Source: Amycolatopsis sp. FBCC-B4732 (lineage in GTDB: Bacteria > Actinomycetota > Actinomycetes > Mycobacteriales > Pseudonocardiaceae). Taken from it: a DNA stretch of 64,000 nucleotides. Every line of letters starts with the position of its first letter. Within the stretch, counting starts at the first letter, position 1. The translations under genes and the position numbers were made by a program. Under the pieces are notes generated by a model. That model did not search any database. It saw only the letters and a program-made list of their open reading frames with translations, and had not been told where the DNA came from. Below are positions 52,558-60,630 of this stretch, piece after piece. Where the stretch lies: NCBI RefSeq assembly GCF_023008405.1, contig NZ_CP095376.1, positions 4,488,001-4,552,000 on the forward strand, given 5' to 3'.

Positions 52558-53008
52558 CCCGCAGCGCCCCGGCGTCGTCGAGGTCGGCGAGCAAGGCGGG
52601 CAGCCCGGTGGTGAGCATCCGGCGCCGGACCGCGCCGAGCAGCCTGGCCATGGCGAACCCGCCGAGGCCGGTGAAGCCGGTGTGGTGGTAGGTGAAGCGG
52701 GTCCCCGCGGGGGTGGGTTCCAGCAGGTAGCGGACCTCGCTCGGCGGCTCCCCTTCGGCGCCGACCCAGGTGTAGCGCAGCAGTTCCCGCTCGCGGACCT
52801 CCAGCACCTCGCAGTCGACGATCCCGCGCCAGCCGGGCATCGGCTTGGCGACGAACCGGAAGTGGTTGCCGACCTCGGGCTCGAACCCGACCGCGCGGGC
52901 CCCCTTCCCGGTCGACGTCCAGTACGGGATCAGGTCCGGGTCGGTCATCGCGCGCCAGACCTTCACGGGCGGGTGCGGGTAGTCGCGGACGATGTGGATC
53001 TCGGACAC
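52520..53008 (-). CDS. SRPBCC/AHSA1-like protein (162 aa)
   Basis: I start it at GTG 53008 (VSEIHIVRDYPHPPVKVW), where GGAGG sits just upstream. The START-like fold begins HPPVKVWRAMTDPDLIPYW and ends with a long helix. Such proteins bind hydrophobic ligands; many have no known enzyme activity. It is divergent from a TetR gene across an AT-rich inverted repeat, so the two form a pair. Confidence 0.85.
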   Translation of the reverse strand: MSEIHIVRDYPHPPVKVWRAMTDPDLIPYWTSTGKGARAVGFEPEVGNHFRFVAKPMPGWRGIVDCEVLEVRERELLRYTWVGAEGEPPSEVRYLLEPTPAGTRFTYHHTGFTGLGGFAMARLLGAVRRRMLTTGLPALLADLDDAGALRVSAARRGPAAGR

Positions 53009-53021
53009 TAGGGCCTCCAAG

Positions 53022-53059
53022 AAAGTTCAGCAGCTATAAAATTACTGTAGCAGAACTTT
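53022..53059. promoter_or_regulatory. AT-rich inverted repeat in the SRPBCC/TetR divergent promoter
   Basis: AAAGTTCAG and CAGAACTTT (one mismatch) face each other, with GCTA/TAGC inside and TATAAAAT in the middle. The patch is AT-rich compared with all around it. It likely holds both promoters and the TetR operator. Confidence 0.65.
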
Positions 53060-53085
53060 TCAGGTGGCTGAAGTACAGTGATCAG

Positions 53086-53745
53086 GTGACGACCACCGAG
53101 ACCGGCGGCCTGCGTGAACGCAAGAAGCGGGCGATGCGGCAGCAGCTGTCCGACACCGCCGCGCGGATGTTCCTCGAACGCGGCTTCGACGCCGTGCGCG
53201 TGGCCGACGTCGGCGAGGCGTGCGGCGTGTCCGAGAAGACCGTCTTCAACTACTTCCCGAGCAAGGAAGCCCTGCTCCTGGACCGGCTCGAGGCGACGGC
53301 CGACGCGATGCGTGCGCGCCTCGCGGACCCGGCGATCCCGCCGGTCGAGGCGATGCTGGCGGTCCTCGACGACGAACTGGACGGCCTCGTCGAGAACCTC
53401 GCCGCCGACGCCGAACCCGATCGGGCGCTGGCGCGGTACCGGCGGTTCGGCGACCTGATCCGCGACACCCCGTCGCTGCGCGCGTACCGGAGCGACGTCG
53501 CCGACCGGTTCGCCGATCTCGCCGCCGAGGTGCTCGCCACCCGGACCGGCCGGCGCCCGGAGGACCCCGAGCCCCAGATCGTCGCGGCCACCCTCGTCGG
53601 CCTGTGGCGGGTTCAGTTCCGCGCCCTGCGGACCCACCTGCGGCCCGGCGTTCCGCTGCCGGACGCGATCGACGCCGTCACCCGGGAAGTCCGCCGCGCC
53701 GCCCGGCTCGCCGAGACCGGGCTGGCCGGGTACGGGCAGCCCTAG
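53086..53745 (+). CDS. TetR-family transcriptional regulator (219 aa)
   Basis: The start is GTG 53086. The DNA-binding part is RGFDAVRVADVGEACGVSEK and TVFNYFPSKEALL near residues 32–66. The C-terminus (LRTHLRPGVPLPDAIDAVTR) fits the MftR-like ligand domain. It is divergent from the SRPBCC gene and likely represses it. Its stop overlaps the stop of the large repeat-protein gene. Confidence 0.88.
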   Translation: MTTTETGGLRERKKRAMRQQLSDTAARMFLERGFDAVRVADVGEACGVSEKTVFNYFPSKEALLLDRLEATADAMRARLADPAIPPVEAMLAVLDDELDGLVENLAADAEPDRALARYRRFGDLIRDTPSLRAYRSDVADRFADLAAEVLATRTGRRPEDPEPQIVAATLVGLWRVQFRALRTHLRPGVPLPDAIDAVTREVRRAARLAETGLAGYGQP

Positions 53746-56204
53746 CCGGTCTTGCGCACCAGCCCGGTGTAGCCGACCAGCGCGAGCGTGGCCAGCGCCC
53801 AGATCGCGGCCTGGACCGCCCAGATCGCCACGGTGAACACCTGCCCCGCGTCGAGGCCGGTGTTGAGGTCGCACCGGCCGCGCACCCCCGGCGACAGCGG
53901 CAGCCCGCGGTCCAGCCCGACGCCGATGAGCTCCACGGTCGTGCACCGCGTGCCGGCCGGGGCCGCGAAGTCCGCGACGCGCTCGGCGGCGTGGTGGCCG
54001 CCCTCCTCCACCTGCCCGGCCCAGAGGCCGAGCCCGCCGGCGGCGAGCACCGCGAGCAGCAACGCCGCCGCCGTGCGCCGCGCGCGGTAGCCGTAGCCCG
54101 CGAGGGCGCCCCACAGCCAGTGGAACCGCCGGGCCGGCCAGCCGCCGATCCCCTCGGGCGCCCACCGCTGGAGGTCGCGCTGCTGCGCGATGAGGACGTG
54201 CCGGGCGTTGCCGTCGTGCCCCGACGTCCGTTCCACCGCGGCCAGCCGCTGGTACGGACCGGGCCGGTAGACGGCGGTGTGCCACCGGATCAGGTGCAGC
54301 CACTCCTGCCAGGTAGCCGCGCCGAGCGCGCCGAAGCGGAACCCGTCGAGCTCCATCGTCCCCGGGTGCGGGCCGCGGACCGGTTTCGCGCAGACGACGT
54401 CGACCGGCAGGAAGACCTTTCCCTCGACCAGTACGTCTTCGAGGCTCAGGAGAGTTTCCCCGCCGGAGTGGGCGAGCTCGGCGCCGCTGAAGTGTGCGTC
54501 GCCGGCGATGCGCGCGCCGAGCAGCCGGATCGTGGCCTCCTCCCCGGCCCCGGTGGCGCGGATCCCGCGCAGCACCAGGCTTTCCCGCACTTCGGCGCGG
54601 TCGGCGACGAGCGCCGGACCGGCGTCGTTCCTGATCTCCGCGTCGTCGAGAACGATCCGGCCGCCGATCCACATCCCGGACAGGGTCAGCGCACCCCACT
54701 CGGACGAGGCGGACGCCCTCAGGCCGGTGCCGTCGACGTAGTTGCCCACCCGGGCGTCATCCGCGTTGACGGCGGGGCCGGACGCGTTGGCCAGTTCGGC
54801 ACCGTCGAGCAAGAGCTGCCCGGTGATCTCGACGGAGTGCAGCAGGATCGCCCCGTCGTCGCCGGCCCCGGTGGCCTTCACCCCCGACAAGTCGAGGCTG
54901 CCGCCGACGTGCAGGCCGTCGGCGTACAGCGCCGGGCTGGCGTCGTTGGTGAGCTTCGCGCCCTCGAGGTCCACCCGGCCGCCGATCCGGGCGCCGAGCA
55001 GCCGGATCGTGCCCGGTTCCCCGGACCCCTCCGCGGTCAGCTGGTTGGCGCGGAAATTGCCGTCGACGCCGAGCCGGTCGCCGCTCAGCGCCGCCCCGGT
55101 GTCGTTGGCCAGCTCGGCGCCGTCGAGGTAGAGGTTGCCGGCCACGTGCGCGCTGAGCAGGCAGAGCGCGCCGTACTCCCCCGACGCCCGCGCTTTCAGG
55201 CCGTCGGCGTGGAAGCTGTCGCCGACCCGGATGCCGTCGGCGCTCAGCCCCCGGCCGCGGCGGTTGACGACCACCGCGGCGCCGGCGTTGAACTGGCCCT
55301 CGATCCGCGCCCCGAGCAGGCTGATCGCCGCGTCTTCGGCGGTTGCGAGCGCGGTGACGCCGTCGAGCCGCAGGTCACCGGCGTGCAGCCGGTCGGCCTC
55401 GAGCGCGGGACCGGTCTCGTTGGTCAGCGCGGCGTCGGTGAAATCGGCTTCGCCGCCGATCCGGGCGCCGATCAGGCGGAGCGCCCCCTCTTCGCCGGCC
55501 CCGGTGATCTTCGCCGAGGTCAGCCACACGTCGCCGGCCGCCTCGAGCCCGTCGGCGTGCAGCGCGGGCCCGCCGGCGTTGGTGAGCACGGCGTCGTCGA
55601 AGACGACCTGGCCGGTGACGTTCGCGCGGAGCAGGCGGACCGCGCCCAGCTCGCCGTCGCCCGCCGCACGCAGGCCCGCGCACCGCAGGTCGGCGCACGC
55701 CAGCCCGTCGAGGTAGACCGCGGGCCCGTCTTCGCTGGTCACCTCGGCGTCGCCCAGGTACACGCGGCCGCCGACCCGGGCGTCCCGCAGGCAGATCGCG
55801 CCGAACTCCCCGGAGCCGGTCGCGCGCACGCCGGTGAGGCGCAGGTCGTGGCCGATCCGGACGCCGTCGCCGTCGAACCCGGCGATCCGGCTGCCGGACA
55901 GGTCCAGCCACGGGAGCCGGGCCCGCCGCACGCTGACCGGGTTCACGACCACGCAGCCGGTGAGGGCGAGGCCGGTCCCGGCCTCGACGAGGTCCAGGTT
56001 CAGCGTCCCGGCGATCCGGGCGCCCTCGACGCGCACGCCCAGCGGGTCCAGCGGGCCGCGGCGGCCGAGCAGCAGCTCCCGCAGCACCTCGGCCCGGACG
56101 GGCGCGTCCGGTGTCGCCACCTCGCCGCGCCGGGCGGCCTCGATCAGCTCGCGCTCGGCCGGCGTCAGCTTGCCGAGCACGGGCAGCGGCGGGAAATCGG
56201 TCAC
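53742..56204 (-). CDS. Large repeat protein with C-terminal membrane segments (820 aa)
   Basis: The start is GTG 56204 (VTDFPPLPVLGKLTPAEREL), 8 bases after the TetR stop; the open frame continues upstream but in the wrong frame for the TetR gene. Residues about 60–650 are ~40-residue repeats with pattern LLGARIGGRVDLEGAKLTND, a pentapeptide-like right-handed beta-helix. Residues about 720–820 have two hydrophobic segments (AALLLAVLAAGGLGLWAGQ and AIWAVQAAIWALATLALVGY). Similar proteins are labelled 'membrane-associated oxidoreductase' in Streptomyces, without evidence I know of. It may be a membrane-anchored scaffold. Confidence 0.8.
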   Translation of the reverse strand: MTDFPPLPVLGKLTPAERELIEAARRGEVATPDAPVRAEVLRELLLGRRGPLDPLGVRVEGARIAGTLNLDLVEAGTGLALTGCVVVNPVSVRRARLPWLDLSGSRIAGFDGDGVRIGHDLRLTGVRATGSGEFGAICLRDARVGGRVYLGDAEVTSEDGPAVYLDGLACADLRCAGLRAAGDGELGAVRLLRANVTGQVVFDDAVLTNAGGPALHADGLEAAGDVWLTSAKITGAGEEGALRLIGARIGGEADFTDAALTNETGPALEADRLHAGDLRLDGVTALATAEDAAISLLGARIEGQFNAGAAVVVNRRGRGLSADGIRVGDSFHADGLKARASGEYGALCLLSAHVAGNLYLDGAELANDTGAALSGDRLGVDGNFRANQLTAEGSGEPGTIRLLGARIGGRVDLEGAKLTNDASPALYADGLHVGGSLDLSGVKATGAGDDGAILLHSVEITGQLLLDGAELANASGPAVNADDARVGNYVDGTGLRASASSEWGALTLSGMWIGGRIVLDDAEIRNDAGPALVADRAEVRESLVLRGIRATGAGEEATIRLLGARIAGDAHFSGAELAHSGGETLLSLEDVLVEGKVFLPVDVVCAKPVRGPHPGTMELDGFRFGALGAATWQEWLHLIRWHTAVYRPGPYQRLAAVERTSGHDGNARHVLIAQQRDLQRWAPEGIGGWPARRFHWLWGALAGYGYRARRTAAALLLAVLAAGGLGLWAGQVEEGGHHAAERVADFAAPAGTRCTTVELIGVGLDRGLPLSPGVRGRCDLNTGLDAGQVFTVAIWAVQAAIWALATLALVGYTGLVRKTG

Positions 56205-56212
56205 CGCACCAA

Positions 56213-56836
56213 TCAACCAGGCGGGCGCAACGCGGCCAGCAGCAGGTCCGCGTAGTGGTCGCCGATCTGGCGGGCGGTCAGCGAACCGCCGCGCCGGTAC
56301 CACGAACCCAGGTGGTGCACCGAGCCGAAGAAGAAGTCGACGACGACGTCGGCCGGCTTGTCCGCGCGAAACTCCCCCGACGCCTGGCCCTCTTCGACCA
56401 GGCCGCGGAAGCGCTCGTGGTACTTGCGGCGCTCGGCGCGCACCGCCTTGCGCTTGTCCGGGGACAGCTGGTGCATGGACTGCAGGAAGATCGTGTTGTC
56501 GTCGAGGTTGTCGATGCTGGACACGACGACGTCGGACGCGGCGGCGGCGAGCCGTTCCCGCAGCGGCGCACCGGAGTCGGCGACGCTCTCCAGCTGCCGG
56601 GTCTGCTCGCGCAGGACGCGGGCGTAGATCTCGTAGAGCAGGTCGTCCTTGGAGTCGAAGTAGTGGTACATCGCGCCCTTGGTGACGCCCGCGGCCTCGA
56701 CGATCTCCTGGACGGACGTGCGGTCGAAGCCCTTCTTGGCGAACAGCTTCGTGGCGTGCTCCAGCAGCCGCCGGGGCACGGCCGCCTGGTCGTCGCCCGT
56801 CGCCTCGCCCGGCTTCCGGGTGCTTGCTCGGGTCAC
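56213..56836 (-). CDS. TetR-family regulator (KstR2/FadR-like N-terminus, 207 aa)
   Basis: The start is GTG 56836 (VTRASTRKPGEATGDD) behind AAGGGGG. The HTH is RTSVQEIVEAAGVTKGAMYH followed by YFDSKDDLLYEIYARVL, very like TetR repressors of acyl-CoA and steroid-degradation genes. The C-terminal part (FFFGSVHHLGSWYRRGG) is also of that type. It is upstream of the repeat protein gene and next to the acyl-CoA synthetase unit, so it is the best candidate to bind the ACCGAC-N2-GTCGGT palindromes. Confidence 0.87.
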   Translation of the reverse strand: MTRASTRKPGEATGDDQAAVPRRLLEHATKLFAKKGFDRTSVQEIVEAAGVTKGAMYHYFDSKDDLLYEIYARVLREQTRQLESVADSGAPLRERLAAAASDVVVSSIDNLDDNTIFLQSMHQLSPDKRKAVRAERRKYHERFRGLVEEGQASGEFRADKPADVVVDFFFGSVHHLGSWYRRGGSLTARQIGDHYADLLLAALRPPG

Positions 56837-56877
56837 CGCGCACCCCCTTCTCGAATCCGACGCACCAGGATAACGGC

Positions 56878-57846
56878 TCAGGACTCCCGGGCCAGGAACC
56901 GCCGGGGATTGTCCACGAGCATCGTCGTGATGTCCGTTTCGGACACCCCGCGCTCCCGCAGCGCGGGCAGCACGTCCCGGGTGATGTGCAGGTAGTGCCA
57001 GTTCGGCGTGAGCGCGGGCAGCTGCTCGGCGGGCAGCCAGTCGATGTAGCAGGACGCGTCGTGCGAGAGCACCATGCTGCCCGCGTAACCGCGTTCGCAC
57101 ATCGCCGCGACGGTGTTCACCCGTTCCTCGAACGGCAGCAGCAGGTCCAGGCCGAACCGGTCCATCCCGAGCAGCGACCCGCGGTCGGCGAGCTCGGTCA
57201 GGTACCCGAGGTCCGTCGAGTCCCCGGAGTGCCCGATCAGCACCCGGCTCAGGTCGACGCCCTCGTCCTCGAAGATGTTCTGCTGCTCCAGCCCGCGCCG
57301 CGTGCCGGCGTGCGTGTGGGTCATGATCGGCGTGCCGGTCTCGGCGTGCGCCTTCGCCACCGCGCGCAGCACGCGTTCGACGCCGGGCGTGACACCCGGT
57401 TCGTCGGTGGCGCACTTGAGGAGCCCGGCTTTGACGCCGGTACCCGAGATCCCGTCCCGGATGTCCCCGACGAACATCCCGACGAGCGGGTCCTCGCCCT
57501 GCAGCAGCGTGCCGGGCCCGCGGAAGTGCAGGTAGTGCGGCACGTCGTTGTAGGTGTAGAGCCCGGTCGCGACGACGATGTTGACCTCGACCTCGGCGGC
57601 GACCCGCTGCACGCGCGGGATGTACCGGCCGAGCCCGATCACCGTCGGGTCGACGATCGTGTCGATCCCCGCGTCCTTCAGCTCCTTGAGCCGCCGGATC
57701 GCTTCGGGGACGTGCTCGTCTTCGCGGAACCCTTCGTGTTCCGGGTAGTTCTGGACGAATTCCGGGCTGAGCACGAAGAGGTGCTCGTGCATGAGCACCC
57801 GGCCCAGCGCTTCCGGCGCGATCGCGCCGCGGGCGGTCTCGACCAT
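56878..57846 (-). CDS. Phosphotriesterase-family hydrolase (322 aa)
   Basis: The start is ATG 57846, overlapping the synthetase stop as TGATG. Metal ligands: HEH (residues 20–22), the carbamylated Lys in VKAGLLKCATD, His in MTHTHAG and IGHSGD, and Asp in SHDAS. It is of the PTE/PLL branch, which includes lactonases and esterases. Co-expression with an acyl-CoA synthetase suggests a natural ester or lactone substrate rather than a phosphotriester. Confidence 0.88.
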   Translation of the reverse strand: MVETARGAIAPEALGRVLMHEHLFVLSPEFVQNYPEHEGFREDEHVPEAIRRLKELKDAGIDTIVDPTVIGLGRYIPRVQRVAAEVEVNIVVATGLYTYNDVPHYLHFRGPGTLLQGEDPLVGMFVGDIRDGISGTGVKAGLLKCATDEPGVTPGVERVLRAVAKAHAETGTPIMTHTHAGTRRGLEQQNIFEDEGVDLSRVLIGHSGDSTDLGYLTELADRGSLLGMDRFGLDLLLPFEERVNTVAAMCERGYAGSMVLSHDASCYIDWLPAEQLPALTPNWHYLHITRDVLPALRERGVSETDITTMLVDNPRRFLARES

Positions 57847-59498
57847 CAGCCCCTCGCTCGCAGTTCGCGGCGGAGGATCTTGCCGCTGGTGGTCTTCGGG
57901 AGTTCGTCGAGCACGACGACGGTGCGCGGGTACTTGTAGGCGGCGAGCCGTTCCTTGCACCACGCCACGAGTTCCGCCGGATCGGCGGCCGCTCCCGGCG
58001 CCGGGCTGACGTACGCCTTGACGGTTTCGCCGCGGTACTCGTCGGCGATCCCGACGACGGCGGCTTCGCGGACCGCCGGGTGCGTGTAGAGGACGTCTTC
58101 GACCTCGCGCGGCCAGACCTTGAAGCCCGACGCGTTGATCATGTCCTTCTTGCGGTCGACGACGTAGACCCAGCCGCGCTCGTCCATGAACCCGATGTCG
58201 CCGGTGAGCAGCCGCCCGCCCGGCAACGCCTCCGCGGTGGCGTCCGGCCGGTTCCAGTAGCCGGAGACGACCATCGGGCCTTCGACGGCGATCTCACCCG
58301 GCTGCCCGAACGGCAGCTCTTCGCCGTTCTCGCCGAGGATCCGGACGATCGTGTCCGGCACCGGCAGGCCGATCGAGATGGTGCCGGACGCCGGGTCGAT
58401 CGGCGCTTCGAGGGTGCCGGGGACGACTACGCAGCCCGCGGTGGTCTCGGTGAGGCCGTAGCCGTTGTGGATGTAGTGCCCGGTTTTCGCGCGGAACGCC
58501 TCGACGACGGCGGGCGGCAGCGCGGCGCCGCCGGAGTACAGCAGCGCGAACGAGGCGAAGTGCTCGCGGCTGAACGACGGGTGGGCCATCAGCGCCATGT
58601 ACGCCGTGGACGGCCCGACCGTGTACGACGGCCGGTGCTCCAGGAAGGCGTCGAGCACGACCCCGGCGTCGAAGCGGTAGGCCAGCGCGAGGGTGCCCTC
58701 GATGTCGATCGCGGAGCCGACTTCGCAGACCATGCCGGTGATGTGGAACAGCGGCGCGAGCCCGAACAGCGTCGAGCCGGCCGGGAGCCCGCTGAACGAG
58801 CCGAGCCCGGCGGCGTTGGTGCCGATGTTGCCGTGCGTGTTGGTGGCCCCCTTCGGCGTGCCGCTGGTGCCGGAGGTGTAGCTGATCAGCGCGGTGTCGT
58901 CGAGCGCGAAGGCGGGTTCCGGCGGCTTCGGGCCCGGGGTGTTCGCGGCTTCGAGGAGTTCGGTGGCGCCCGGCGTCTCCTCCTTCTCGACCTTCGCCAG
59001 CACGCGCTCGTCGTCGCGGGTCTGGAACTCGAGTTCGCTGGTGGTGAGCGAGATTTCGACGGCGCTGCCTTCGACGGTCTTCGCGATGTAGGCGTTCCAG
59101 CCGCGCTGCGAGCACACGATCGCCTTGACGCCGGCGTCGGTGAGCACGTGGGTGAGTTCCCGCTCGCGGTACATCGGGTTGACCGGGACGACGATCCCGC
59201 CGGCCTTCCACGCGCCCAGCAGCGCGATCACGAACTGCGGGATGTTCTGCAGCACCAGGGCGAGCCGGTCGCCGCGGGCGAAGCCGTTGCGGGTCAGGTA
59301 CCGCGCGACGCCGTCGGAGAGCTCGTCCAGCTCCCGGTAGCTCAGCCGCGCGTCGAAGTACGCGATCGCCGCCCGGTCGGGGACGTGGTCCGCGGCGCGG
59401 CGGAACGTCTCGGGCAGGGTCGTCGGCTTCGCCGGACCCGCGGCCCGCACCCGCTCGTCGTAGCTCGCGAGCCAGGGCTTCGCGTCGTACCAGCTCAT
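57846..59498 (-). CDS. Long-chain acyl-CoA synthetase-type ANL enzyme (550 aa)
   Basis: The start is ATG 59498 (MSWYDAKPWLASY) with GGAGGTC upstream; an in-frame longer start is less likely. The AMP loop is ISYTSGTSGTPKGATNTHG, A8 hinge region reads GWVYVVDRKKDMI, and the catalytic Lys is in LPKTTSGKILRREL. It adenylates a carboxylic acid and loads it to CoA. The substrate is unknown. The unit is controlled from a promoter carrying ACCGACCGGTCGGT. Confidence 0.9.
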   Translation of the reverse strand: MSWYDAKPWLASYDERVRAAGPAKPTTLPETFRRAADHVPDRAAIAYFDARLSYRELDELSDGVARYLTRNGFARGDRLALVLQNIPQFVIALLGAWKAGGIVVPVNPMYRERELTHVLTDAGVKAIVCSQRGWNAYIAKTVEGSAVEISLTTSELEFQTRDDERVLAKVEKEETPGATELLEAANTPGPKPPEPAFALDDTALISYTSGTSGTPKGATNTHGNIGTNAAGLGSFSGLPAGSTLFGLAPLFHITGMVCEVGSAIDIEGTLALAYRFDAGVVLDAFLEHRPSYTVGPSTAYMALMAHPSFSREHFASFALLYSGGAALPPAVVEAFRAKTGHYIHNGYGLTETTAGCVVVPGTLEAPIDPASGTISIGLPVPDTIVRILGENGEELPFGQPGEIAVEGPMVVSGYWNRPDATAEALPGGRLLTGDIGFMDERGWVYVVDRKKDMINASGFKVWPREVEDVLYTHPAVREAAVVGIADEYRGETVKAYVSPAPGAAADPAELVAWCKERLAAYKYPRTVVVLDELPKTTSGKILRRELRARG

Positions 59499-59517
59499 CC
59501 AGTGACCTCCTTTGGAC

Positions 59518-59531
59518 ACCGACCGGTCGGT
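59518..59531. promoter_or_regulatory. TetR-type operator ACCGACCGGTCGGT upstream of the acyl-CoA synthetase
   Basis: This palindrome shares ACCGAC-N2-GTCGGT, plus the right flank AT, with the perfect 20-base palindrome at 42,479. It lies 19 bases before the synthetase start. Sites at both acyl-CoA operons point to one repressor. Confidence 0.75.
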
Positions 59532-59783
59532 ATGCCGACGCTAGGAGGCGACGGCGGCCACGTCAAGACCCGGCTTTCGCGGAATCGCACAAGCCGCCTT
59601 TCACCGATTCACACGTACCCCGGTTCGGAATGGTTCAGCATCTCCCCGTTTTCCTTTTCACACTGGACAAATCCCTGCTGGAGCCGCCACGATGACCTTC
59701 GCGGCCCAGTCGGCCGCGCCATTCGGAACAACCGCGCGCTGCCCGTGTGGACCCTCTCTGTTCACGCTAACCTGGAGTGATTC

Positions 59784-60581
59784 ATGCCTGCTACCGGTGG
59801 ACGGCACCGCCTCTCGCGGCGGACGAAGATCGCGACGGCGGCCCTCGGCCTCGGCATCGCGGCGGGAGCACTGGTGATCGCGACGACCGTCGGCGACCCC
59901 GGCGCCGCCAACGCGGCCTCGGGTGGGCAGATCAGCTGCCCGGACGTCGCGAGCCGGCTCCCGGCGATCCCAGCCCAGGCGCAAGCCGAGGTCCAGCGCA
60001 ACCTCCAGCTGCTGAACACGCAGCTGGGCGAAGCCAACAACCGCCTCATCACGACCGCGGGCCAGGGCGGCCCCAACTTCGTGCAGAACGCGATCCTCAG
60101 CCCGCTGCAGGACAAACGCGCGTCGACGATCGACCGGATCGCCATCGCCATCGGCCGCCAGGGCGAGAAACCCCAGAACCTGGGCGGTTTGGCGGCGTGC
60201 TCCCTGGGCGGGCAGTCCGGCGCCGCTCCGGCTTCCAGCGCGCAGGCCCCGGCACCGGCACCCGCGCCCGCGCAGAACGGCGGGAACACCGCGTCGGGCC
60301 GGATCACCTGCCCGGACGTGGAAAGCCGCCTCCCGGCGATCCCGGCCCAGGCGCAGGCCGAGGTCCAGCGCAACCTCGCCCTGCTGGACACCCAGATCGC
60401 CGAGGCCGACAACCGCTTGGTCACGAGCGCGGGCGAAGGCGGCCCGAACTTCGTCCAGAACGCGATCCTCGGCCCGCTCGAGGACAAGCGCGTCGCGACG
60501 ATCAACCGCATCGCCACGGCGATCGGCCGCAACGCCGAGAAACCGCAGGGCCTCGACGCTCTCGCCCCCTGCACCCGCTGA
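59784..60581 (+). CDS. Secreted protein with two copies of a Cys-containing domain (265 aa)
   Basis: The start is ATG 59784. Residues 1–44 are a signal peptide with a long basic N-region (RRTKIATAALGLGIAAGALV). Two copies of a ~75-residue unit follow (about 50–135 and 170–265); each has CPDV, SRLPAIPAQAQAEVQRNL and GGPNFVQNAILSPL, and one Cys pair. An Ala/Pro linker separates them. I know no function. The two units are so alike that duplication was recent or is under selection. Confidence 0.78.
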   Translation: MPATGGRHRLSRRTKIATAALGLGIAAGALVIATTVGDPGAANAASGGQISCPDVASRLPAIPAQAQAEVQRNLQLLNTQLGEANNRLITTAGQGGPNFVQNAILSPLQDKRASTIDRIAIAIGRQGEKPQNLGGLAACSLGGQSGAAPASSAQAPAPAPAPAQNGGNTASGRITCPDVESRLPAIPAQAQAEVQRNLALLDTQIAEADNRLVTSAGEGGPNFVQNAILGPLEDKRVATINRIATAIGRNAEKPQGLDALAPCTR

Positions 60582-60586
60582 CGCGG

Positions 60587-60630
60587 TCGTGAGTGGGAAA
60601 CAGTGTTCTAACCCTGTTTCCCACTCACGA
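60587..60630. terminator. Bidirectional terminator between the duplicated-domain gene and beta-galactosidase
   Basis: TCGTGAGTGGGAAACAG and its exact complement face each other over a 10-base loop. The stop codon of the beta-galactosidase gene (60,608–60,610) lies in the loop, so the hairpin includes the end of that gene. Confidence 0.75.

Noticed and set aside
56205-56843. Long joined frame of the 820-aa repeat protein with upstream sequence
   Set aside because: The upstream part overlaps the TetR gene in another frame; the TetR family match is clear.
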